DNA of 64,000 nucleotides from the NCBI RefSeq assembly GCF_018847975.1, contig NZ_CP072597.1, positions 4,131,001-4,195,000 on the forward strand. The letters are read 5' to 3'. Origin of the DNA: Lysobacter sp. K5869 (GTDB lineage Bacteria; Pseudomonadota; Gammaproteobacteria; Xanthomonadales; Xanthomonadaceae). Below, piece by piece: positions 25,521-32,483 of this stretch. The notes below the pieces were generated by a model. It was not told the origin of the DNA, made no database searches, and saw nothing but the letters and a program-made list of their open reading frames with translations. Made by a program: the position numbers and the translations under genes. Position 1 is the first letter of the stretch. Every line of letters starts with the position of its first letter.

Positions 25521-26611
25521 CGTTCGTTCGCCAAGTGGGCCGCGTGCGCGGATTCGGGGAAACCGAGCTCGCGCCACCACGGCGCGGTCGGCTGCGGGTC
25601 GTTCAAGTCGACGCGTTCGCCCATGCGCGGCGTGGTCAGGGCCACGCCCTGCCCGGCCGCCAGCGCGGACACGCGCTCGAACGGTTCGGTCCAGGCATGC
25701 ATCGCCAGATCGAAGGTGCCGTTGTGGATCGGCAGCAGCCAGCGGCCGCGCAGATCGCGGTGCGCGCGCACCGTTTGTTCGGGCTGCATGTGCACGTGCG
25801 GCCAGTTCTCGTTGTAGGCGCCGGTTTCCATCAAGGTCACGTCGAACGGCCCGTAGCGGTGGCCGATCTGGCGGAAACCGTCGAAGTAGCCGGTGTCGCC
25901 GCTGAAGAATAGCCGCAGCGACGGCCCGTCGTCGGGTTCGTCGAGGATCGTCCACGACGCCCACAGCGTGGCGTCGCCGTCGAACAGGCCGCGCCCGGAG
26001 AAATGCTGCGCGGGCGTGGCGATGAAGCGCACACCGTCGATTTGCGTGCCCTGCCACCAATCGAACTGGCGCACCTTGGCCGGGGCAACGCCCCAGCCGA
26101 TCAGGCGGTCGCCGACGCCGAGCGGAGTCAGGAACACGTCGGCGGTCTTGGCCAGCGCCAGCACGGTGGCGTAATCGAGATGGTCGAAATGGTCGTGCGA
26201 GAGGATCACCCCGCGCAGCGGCGGCAGGTCGGCCAGCGCGATCGGCGGCGCGTGGAAGCGCTTGGGCCCGAGCCATTGCACCGGCGAGGCGCGTTCGGCG
26301 AACACCGGGTCGGTGATCCACCAGCCGCCGCGCAGCTTGATCAGCACGGTCGAGTGGCCGAGGCGGAACAGGCTGCGGTCCGGCGCCTGCGCCAGCTGTT
26401 GCGGGGTCAACGCCAGCACCGGCGGGACCGCGGCCGGCACGGCGTCGGCCGGCTTGTTCCACAGGGCGTCGGCGATGATCCGCAGCAGCTTGCGCAGGCC
26501 GGTGGCCGGGCGCGGGTCCGGGTTGCGGAAACGGCCGTCGGCGAACTGCGGCGAGGCGGCGCGGTCGGGGGAAAGGCGGGTCTTGGCGAGGGACAGCAGG
26601 CAGGCGCTCAC
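25517..26611 (-). CDS. MBL-fold metallohydrolase, UlaG/NAPE-PLD-like
   Basis: A 364-residue protein with the metallo-beta-lactamase motif SHDHFDHLD (HxHxDH), the preceding strand LGHSTVLIKLRGGWWITDPV, and the later Asp/His motifs FFSGDTGY and LPIHNGTFD, as in UlaG- and NAPE-PLD-like lipid or lactone hydrolases. A weak signal-like N-terminus is present but no clear cleavage site. It is divergent from a TetR regulator, with two palindromes covering its promoter, so TetR repression is likely. The downstream HMA-like gene overlaps by 4 bp. Confidence 0.82.
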   Translation of the reverse strand: MSACLLSLAKTRLSPDRAASPQFADGRFRNPDPRPATGLRKLLRIIADALWNKPADAVPAAVPPVLALTPQQLAQAPDRSLFRLGHSTVLIKLRGGWWITDPVFAERASPVQWLGPKRFHAPPIALADLPPLRGVILSHDHFDHLDYATVLALAKTADVFLTPLGVGDRLIGWGVAPAKVRQFDWWQGTQIDGVRFIATPAQHFSGRGLFDGDATLWASWTILDEPDDGPSLRLFFSGDTGYFDGFRQIGHRYGPFDVTLMETGAYNENWPHVHMQPEQTVRAHRDLRGRWLLPIHNGTFDLAMHAWTEPFERVSALAAGQGVALTTPRMGERVDLNDPQPTAPWWRELGFPESAHAAHLANER

Positions 26612-26700
26612 GGCGGGGGCTCCGGGTAACAGGCTGAAACGGCGAAGACGCGGGGGCTAAGCGGGACAAGCGAGGCGGGTCCGAGCGGCCTGCCTGAATA

Positions 26701-26754
26701 GTTACACTGCTCAGTGTAGTGTACTTTTTGAAAAAGTAAACCCATCGGTGTAAC
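26701..26754. promoter_or_regulatory. Divergent TetR operator region with two perfect palindromes
   Basis: TACACTG-CT-CAGTGTA (26703-26718) is a perfect 7-2-7 palindrome, and TACTTTTT-G-AAAAAGTA (26722-26738) is a perfect 8-1-8 palindrome. GTTACAC (26701-26707) and GTGTAAC (26748-26754) add an outer inverted pair. For the minus-strand hydrolase, TTTACT (26740-26735) and TACACT (26718-26713) make a promoter with 16-bp spacing that the palindromes cover. For TetR, TTGAAA (26728-26733) and TAACCT (26751-26756) with 17-bp spacing would give a leaderless mRNA. Confidence 0.7.
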
Positions 26755-26763
26755 CTGCCGGCC

Positions 26764-27381
26764 ATGAGCACTCCCGCCCCCGCCCGCCTGACCGACCGCA
26801 AGCGCGCCGCCATCCTCGAGGCCGCCGCCGCCGAGTTCCGCCAGGCCGGCTACGAGGCCACCAGCATGGACCGCATCGCGGCCAGCGCCGGGGTCTCCAA
26901 GCGCACCGTCTACAACCACTTCCCGAGCAAGGAAGTGCTGTTCGCGCAGATCCTCCAGCAGTTGTGGGAACGCAGCCGCGAGTCGCCGGAACTGGCCTAC
27001 CGCGGCGACCGGCCGCTGCGCCCGCAATTGCTCGAACTGGTGCAGCAGAAGCTGCAACTGCTGCACGACGAGACCTTCATCGATCTGGTGCGCGTGGCCG
27101 TCGCCGCGATCATCCCCTCGCCCGAGCGCGCGCAGGAGATGTTCAAGCGCGTCGGCGACAAGGAAGAAGGCCTGACCGTGTGGATCCGAGAGGCCGCCGC
27201 GGACGGCCGCCTGAACACCGACGACCCGACCTTCGCCTCGTCGCTGCTGCAAGGCATGATCAAGGGCTTCGCGTTCTGGCCGCAGATCACCCTCGGCCAG
27301 CCGATGCTCGACGCCGGGCAGCGCGAGCGGGTGGCGAACACCACCACCGACATGTTCCTCGCCCACTTCGAGCGGATTTGA
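26764..27381 (+). CDS. TetR/AcrR-family repressor
   Basis: A 205-residue regulator with an N-terminal helix-turn-helix (residues about 12-58; DRIAASAGVSKRTVYNHFPS is the recognition region) and a C-terminal ligand domain resembling the TetR_C of AcrR-type proteins. It is divergent from the MBL hydrolase, and perfect palindromes sit between them, so it probably represses both its own gene and the hydrolase/HMA pair. The inducer is unknown, perhaps a lipid or xenobiotic substrate of the hydrolase. Confidence 0.88.
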   Translation: MSTPAPARLTDRKRAAILEAAAAEFRQAGYEATSMDRIAASAGVSKRTVYNHFPSKEVLFAQILQQLWERSRESPELAYRGDRPLRPQLLELVQQKLQLLHDETFIDLVRVAVAAIIPSPERAQEMFKRVGDKEEGLTVWIREAAADGRLNTDDPTFASSLLQGMIKGFAFWPQITLGQPMLDAGQRERVANTTTDMFLAHFERI

Positions 27382-27396
27382 ACGCCGGCCGCCCGC

Positions 27397-28035
27397 TCAT
27401 GAGCGCCGCGACAGACCGATCTTGAGATCCTCGCGGATGTAGATCTCGACATAGCCCGGCAACCAGCCCTCGTGCGACATGCGCACGAACGGCGCGAGCA
27501 GCCGGCTGTCTTGTTCGGGCGTCAGGAACACCACCGACCACAGGTTGAGCGGGCGCGCCTCGTCGCCGCCGACGCCGTGGATCACGTGGAAGATCGGCTG
27601 GCTCGCGCCGGCCGTGAGCGTCGCGCCGTCCGGCCCGGGATACTCGGACGCGCCGATGAAGGTCACTTTCTGCTGCGCGTGATCGACCCGCGTCTGCTCG
27701 AGGATCAATTCGTGCCGCTCCGGCTGCAGCCACAGGCGCTGCCGCGATTTGCGCACGAAGCGCTCGACCCGGTCTCGCTCGCCGCGGTCGTCCCACACCG
27801 CCGCGCTGCCGGGCTCCACCACGTAAGGAATGTACAGATCGGGCCGCCGCGCCTTGCGCGTTTCCATCTCCCACAACTGAGTTCGGGTCAGTTGCAGCGG
27901 ACGTTCCAGCTCGTAGCGTTCGGCCAGAATCCGGTTCACATCGACCGGCGGGATCTCGAAGCGGGTGTGGCCGGGGGCGTTCCACGCCTGCGCGAAAACG
28001 GGTTCGTGGTCTACGTTGGGGTACTCGATGGTCAT
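27397..28035 (-). CDS. Hypothetical soluble protein
   Basis: A 212-residue protein of unrecognised family, rich in charged and aromatic residues, with strand-turn segments such as PIFHVIHGVGGDEARPLNLW and LPGYVEIYIREDLKIG. No signal peptide or membrane segment when started at the ATG at 28035, which is preceded by AGGAGC; the longer upstream reading frame looks non-coding. It lies tail-to-tail with the TetR gene and divergent from the MDR dehydrogenase, without obvious functional link. Confidence 0.65.
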   Translation of the reverse strand: MTIEYPNVDHEPVFAQAWNAPGHTRFEIPPVDVNRILAERYELERPLQLTRTQLWEMETRKARRPDLYIPYVVEPGSAAVWDDRGERDRVERFVRKSRQRLWLQPERHELILEQTRVDHAQQKVTFIGASEYPGPDGATLTAGASQPIFHVIHGVGGDEARPLNLWSVVFLTPEQDSRLLAPFVRMSHEGWLPGYVEIYIREDLKIGLSRRS

Positions 28036-28302
28036 GACGTCGCTCCTGAAGGAAAGTCGTTGCGTCGCCTCGTTCATCCGGGAAAACAGCGGCGGCGCGT
28101 AGGTGCAACGTAAAACCTCAAGCATGGGTGAGGTCAATGCGTTCGCGGGCGAACGGACAGTTCCAGAGCGGCAACGCCGAATGAGCGCAGGGAAAAGTGA
28201 TGGCAATCGTCATGCCGTGCGGCCATGGAAAACCGCCGCGTGCGGCGCGACCATAGCGGCCCGCGCCGGCCTCGCTGCGCCGGCACCACAGGAAATCATT
28301 CG

Positions 28303-29379
28303 ATGAAAGCGTGGCAACTCGAACGGCTCGGCGGCGCATTGACTCTGCAAGAACGCCCGATTCCCGAACCCGGCCCGGGCGCGGTCGTGGTGCGCATGCA
28401 AGCCTCGTCGCTGATGTCGTACATGCAAGACTACGTCGCCGGCGACTTGCCGAATTACCGCGTTCCCGACAGCGCCTTCGTGCCCGGCGGCAACGGCACC
28501 GGGGTGATCCACGCGGTCGGCGAAGGCGTGTGGCATCTGCATCCGGGACAACGCGTGGTGACGTCCTCGCACTTCGTCGCCAACGAGAACGTGCGCGAGC
28601 CGGCGCAGGTCCTGCTCGGCATCACCGCGCTCGCGCCGCCGGCCGAACGGGTGCAAGCGCATTGGCCCGACGGCACCTTGTGCGATTACGCCTTGCTGCC
28701 GGCGAGCGTGGCGACGCCGGCGGAAGGGCTCGACGCTGTCGATCCGGTGCGGCTCGCGGTGACCACCCGCTTCGTCGTGCCTTACGGCGGCCTGCTGCGC
28801 GGGCGCCTGGCGGCCGGCGAAACCGTGGTCGTTTCCGGCGCGACCGGCGCCTACGGCAGCGCGGCGGTCTTGCTCGCGCTGGCGATGGGCGCGGGACGCG
28901 TCGTCGCGGTCGGCCGCAACCGGCAGGCGCTGGACGCCTTGGTCGCGGCGGCCGGCGAACGCGTCGTCGCGGTGAGCGTCGCCGGCGATGCCCAAGCCGA
29001 CGCGCAAGCGATCCGCGACGCGGCCGGCGGCGGCGCGCAGCTCGCCTTCGACATGGTCGGCGGCGCCCACGATCCCAACCTGACCTTGGCCGCGCTGCGC
29101 AGCCTCTCGCGCGGCGGCCGGCTGGTGCTGATGGGCAGCATGCGCGTGCCGCTGCCGATTCCTTACGCCGAGATGATGCTCAACGACTGGGAACTGCTCG
29201 GCCAGTTCATGTACCCGCGCGACGCGTACCGGCGCGTGCTCGATCTGGTCCGCGCCGGCCTGCTCGATTTGAACTCGATCCGCGCGCGGACCTACGCCTT
29301 GCCGGAACTACCCGCGGCGATGGCGGCCGCGGCGAGCGCGGGCAATCTGGACTGCGTCGTCATGACCCACGGCGCTTGA
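28303..29379 (+). CDS. MDR-superfamily NAD(P)H oxidoreductase (alcohol dehydrogenase/quinone-oxidoreductase-like)
   Basis: A 358-residue medium-chain dehydrogenase/reductase with N-terminal GroES-like part and Rossmann domain signature VVVSGATGAYGSAAVLLALA near residue 185 (AxGxxG-type). The catalytic-zinc Cys near residue 40 is replaced (SSLMSYMQDY), so it is probably zinc-independent, reducing quinones or enones. AGGAAA precedes the ATG. No substrate clue from neighbours. Confidence 0.82.
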   Translation: MKAWQLERLGGALTLQERPIPEPGPGAVVVRMQASSLMSYMQDYVAGDLPNYRVPDSAFVPGGNGTGVIHAVGEGVWHLHPGQRVVTSSHFVANENVREPAQVLLGITALAPPAERVQAHWPDGTLCDYALLPASVATPAEGLDAVDPVRLAVTTRFVVPYGGLLRGRLAAGETVVVSGATGAYGSAAVLLALAMGAGRVVAVGRNRQALDALVAAAGERVVAVSVAGDAQADAQAIRDAAGGGAQLAFDMVGGAHDPNLTLAALRSLSRGGRLVLMGSMRVPLPIPYAEMMLNDWELLGQFMYPRDAYRRVLDLVRAGLLDLNSIRARTYALPELPAAMAAAASAGNLDCVVMTHGA

Positions 29380-29496
29380 GCGCGTCCGCGCGTTCGATCC
29401 CCTGCCCTGTTCCGCCCGCGGCTTGCGTTGAACACTGTGAGCGCCGGCCGCGCACGCGGCCCGGCTTCACCGATCCGGCCGCAAGGAGCCGCCGCA

Positions 29497-30054
29497 ATGG
29501 CGCAGGCGTTGGCGCTGCAAGAAGACCTGTTGATCCTGGTCGACGCCGACGACCGGCCGATCGGCGCGGCCGGCAAGCGCGAGGTCCATCTCAACGGCTG
29601 GCTGCACCGCGCGTTCTCGATCTTCGTGTTCGACGCGGCCGGGCGCGTGCTGCTGCAGCGGCGCGCCGACGGCAAATACCACTCGGCCGGCTTGTGGAGC
29701 AACGCCTGCTGCGGCCACCCGCGCGCGGGCGAGGAGCTGCTCGCCGCCGCGCACCGGCGCCTGCGCGAGGAAATGGGCTTCGATTGCCCGCTGCGCCGCG
29801 CTTTCAGCTTCGTCTATCGCGAGGCGGTGTCCGCCGCGATGATCGAACACGAGCTCGATCATGTTCTGCTGGGCCGCTTCGATGGCTGTCCCGCGCCCGA
29901 TCCGGACGAAGCGTCCGACTGGCGCTGGGTCGATGCCGCGAGCCTATTTGCGTGGCTCGCACGCGAGCCCGACAGCTTGACGGTGTGGCTCAGGCGGATC
30001 CTGACGATGCTCGGCGAAGAGCGCTTGCGTCGTCTCGCTCACGGCGCTCGCTGA
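29497..30054 (+). CDS. idi: Isopentenyl-diphosphate delta-isomerase, type I
   Basis: A 185-residue NUDIX-fold enzyme that interconverts IPP and DMAPP. Conserved elements are visible: LHRAFSIFVFD near 36-46, the active-site Cys72 in NACCGHPR, the REEMGF helix of the NUDIX box and the second catalytic region EHELDHVL near 117-124. Metal-binding His and Glu residues are in place. AAGGAG (29483-29488) fixes the ATG at 29497; the longer reading frame adds only Arg/Pro-rich residues. It stands alone, with no terpenoid genes nearby. Confidence 0.93.
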   Translation: MAQALALQEDLLILVDADDRPIGAAGKREVHLNGWLHRAFSIFVFDAAGRVLLQRRADGKYHSAGLWSNACCGHPRAGEELLAAAHRRLREEMGFDCPLRRAFSFVYREAVSAAMIEHELDHVLLGRFDGCPAPDPDEASDWRWVDAASLFAWLAREPDSLTVWLRRILTMLGEERLRRLAHGAR

Positions 30055-30157
30055 GCGATCGCTGTCGCCGCACAGCGCGGCCGCGGGCGCCGACTCCGCG
30101 AATCGCAACCCACGATTTCGGCCGCCCGAGCGTCGGCAGCGCGCCGCCCAACCTCGC

Positions 30158-31021
30158 TCAGCGAAACGCCAGCGTCAGCACCCGCAAGGCCTCGCGCGAG
30201 CGGCGGTCGTTGAGCGCGCTGTAAAGCATCACGTCCTGCGCGGGAATCTTCGGCAGCGACAGCGCGGCGGCCGCGTCGATCGCGCCGGCCGGCGCCGCCC
30301 GCGCGGGCAACGCGGCGACCGCCATGCCGCCCGCCGCCGCGGCGCCGAGAATGGCCGCGCCCTTGCCGATGAACACTTCCTCCCAAGCGATGCCGGCGCG
30401 GTCGAGCGCGCGCACCGCGGCGGCGCGGACGCGGCAGGGATCGCCTTGCGTCGCCAGCGGCAACGGCTGGCCCGCGGGCGGCCGCCACCCCGGCGCGGCG
30501 AACCAGGAAAAGGTTTCGGCGAACGCGGCCTTGCCTTGCTTGCGCTTTTCCGGCGGCCGCAGCACCAGCGCCGCGTCGAGCTCGCCGCGCTCGTACGCCT
30601 GCATCAACTCGCCGGTCGCGCCCACGCGCATTTCGATCCGCAAGCCGGCGTCGAGATCGCGGATGCGCCGCAGCAGCGACGGCAGTTCGCTGCCGACCAA
30701 CAGATGATTGATGCCCAGCACCAACCGGCGCGGCTGGGTGCGGAACGCCGACAAGGCCAAATCATGGCTGGCGACCAGCGCCCGCGCCGCGTCCAGGAAC
30801 ACCGCCCCCTCGACCGACAACCGTACCTGCCGCGGCGTGCGCTCCAGCAAACGATGCCCGAGCTGCTCTTCGAGCCGGCGCAACTTGAGGCTGACGGCCG
30901 CTTGGCTGATGCCCAGCGCCTCGCCCGCGCGGGTGAAGCTCTGCAACTGCGCGGCGAGCACGAAGGCCTTCACCGCGCCGATGTCCAAGGCCGCGGCCCC
31001 AGGATTCGATTCGCTAATCAT
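30158..31021 (-). CDS. LysR-family transcriptional regulator
   Basis: A 287-residue regulator: winged helix-turn-helix at residues about 10-70 (AFVLAAQLQSFTRAGEALGI then SQAAVSLKLRRLEEQLG) and a periplasmic-binding-protein-like effector domain to the end. I choose the ATG at 31021 because the HTH begins shortly after it. It is divergent from a secreted lipocalin-like gene with 79 bp between, the usual arrangement for a LysR regulator and its target. Confidence 0.88.
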   Translation of the reverse strand: MISESNPGAAALDIGAVKAFVLAAQLQSFTRAGEALGISQAAVSLKLRRLEEQLGHRLLERTPRQVRLSVEGAVFLDAARALVASHDLALSAFRTQPRRLVLGINHLLVGSELPSLLRRIRDLDAGLRIEMRVGATGELMQAYERGELDAALVLRPPEKRKQGKAAFAETFSWFAAPGWRPPAGQPLPLATQGDPCRVRAAAVRALDRAGIAWEEVFIGKGAAILGAAAAGGMAVAALPARAAPAGAIDAAAALSLPKIPAQDVMLYSALNDRRSREALRVLTLAFR

Positions 31022-31100
31022 AGATATAAAGCTAGATTCGTTTTTCTTATTTGTCGAGAAGGCTAGCCTTGCGCTACCTCCCCTTGGCACAGGATTGCGC

Positions 31101-31598
31101 ATGAACCGCCTGATCGTTACCGCATTCGCGACGCTCGCCGGACTCGCGGCGAGCGACATCTCCGCGCAAGAGGCCACCGCCTCGCCATTGCAAGGCGCCT
31201 GGACCTTGGTCGCCGCCGACAAGATCCTTCCCGGCGGCGAGCGCGCGCGCGACTACGGCGAGCATCCCAAGGGACGATTGCTGATCGACGCGCGCGGACG
31301 CTACACCTTGCAGATCTTCAAGTCCGAGCGGCCGCGCTTCGCCTCCGCCGACAAGGCCGCGGGCAGCGCCGAGGAGTTCAAGGCCGCGACCCTGGGCGGC
31401 AGCACCCACTACGGAACGCTGAAGGTCGACCGCGCGGGCAAGCGTCTGGTGTTCGCCATCGAAGGCGCGTCGTTCCCCAACTGGGAAGGCACCGTGCAGG
31501 AGCGCGCTTACGAACTCGTCGGCGACGAACTGTCCTACCGCGTGCCGGCGCGGCCCGACGGCAGCGTGCCGGTGTCGGTGTGGCGCCGGATCGATTGA
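31101..31598 (+). CDS. Secreted lipocalin-like domain protein
   Basis: A 165-residue protein with a signal peptide (MNRLIVTAFATLAGLAASDISA) followed by a lipocalin_5-like barrel: LQGAWTLVAADKI, then KGRLLIDARGRYTLQIF, GTLKVDRAGKRLVFAIEG and ELSYRVPARP. Such domains bind small hydrophobic ligands or have unknown roles in the periplasm. Divergent LysR is the likely regulator; the palindrome AAGGCTAGCCTT (31059-31070) in the shared 79-bp region is a candidate site. Confidence 0.8.
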   Translation: MNRLIVTAFATLAGLAASDISAQEATASPLQGAWTLVAADKILPGGERARDYGEHPKGRLLIDARGRYTLQIFKSERPRFASADKAAGSAEEFKAATLGGSTHYGTLKVDRAGKRLVFAIEGASFPNWEGTVQERAYELVGDELSYRVPARPDGSVPVSVWRRID

Positions 31599-31620
31599 GC
31601 GGCGCGCTCGAACGACGCGC

Positions 31621-32130
31621 TCAGTCCGAACGCAGCGCTTCGCTCATGCGCCGGAACAGCCGCGGCGCAGGCGGCGTTGCGCGGACCACGTCGCGCGCGT
31701 CCACGCCGGCGACGCCCGGCAGCGAGCCGGCCGCGCGCACGATGCGCGCGAGCGTGCGCGGGGACGCATGGCCGTGCAGCACCACCCGGCCGCGCTCGAC
31801 ATCGGTGCGGATCGCGTCCTGGAAACGCAGCAAATGACCGAGCCTGGAACGCACGCGGTCGCGCAGCATCTCGTCGTCGGCGAAGTCGCCGTCGCGCGGC
31901 TGCGCGCGGGTCCGGGCGAGCAGACCCTTGGCGCGGTCGGCGAAGCGTTTCGCGCGGCCGTCGAAGTGCGCGCGCGCGCCGTGCCCGAGCTTGCGGACCG
32001 CCGCGCCGCCGCGGTCGCGCGCCAGTGCGCGGCGCTGCCGGCCGAGCTTGGGATCGTTCCAGTACATCGCCGCCGCGCCCGCGGCGGCGGCCGCGAGCGC
32101 GGCGAGAAGGGTTTTCATCGCTGCGTTCAT
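31621..32130 (-). CDS. BON-domain envelope protein
   Basis: A 169-residue protein with an N-terminal hydrophobic segment (residues 5-22, KTLLAALAAAAAGAAAMYW) acting as a signal anchor, an Arg-rich linker, and a BON domain from about 95 (RDRVRSRLGHLLRF...GRVVLHGHASPRTLARIVRA ... VAGVDARDVV). BON domains bind phospholipid in the envelope and are often stress-linked. GAGGAG precedes the ATG at 32130. It is convergent with the lipocalin-like gene. Confidence 0.75.
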   Translation of the reverse strand: MNAAMKTLLAALAAAAAGAAAMYWNDPKLGRQRRALARDRGGAAVRKLGHGARAHFDGRAKRFADRAKGLLARTRAQPRDGDFADDEMLRDRVRSRLGHLLRFQDAIRTDVERGRVVLHGHASPRTLARIVRAAGSLPGVAGVDARDVVRATPPAPRLFRRMSEALRSD

Positions 32131-32483
32131 GAGGGTCTCCTCGACGGCGCCGAAAGCGGCCGTAAACAGCCGCAAACGGCCGTCAGCGGCGCGGTTGTTC
32201 GCCCCGCTCGATAAGCGCCGAACCGCGGCCCGGCGCGTTCGCGATCCGCGCCGTCCTGCGCAAGGATTCGCCGGGACATAGTGCGTCGCGACGCGGTTGC
32301 GCCGGCGTCAAGGTTTCGCAAAGACCCAGTGAGCGACGCCGTTCCCCGCGCGCCGCGTCGCGCTGACGTCGTCGCCAGCCGCTTGCGACGCTCGACGACG
32401 CCGGCCGCCTGGGTACGGCTCTACCCGAATCGGAACTTCCGCATGATTTTCCGCAGGCTCGTTCGATCCGGCGTAAACGCCGC
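32131..32483. other. Intergenic region (353 bp) between lanM and the BON gene
   Basis: Both flanking genes are on the minus strand. No gene is supported. CGGCCGT...ACGGCCG around 32164-32190 makes a loose inverted repeat close to the BON start. I see no U-tailed terminator for lanM. Confidence 0.4.
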
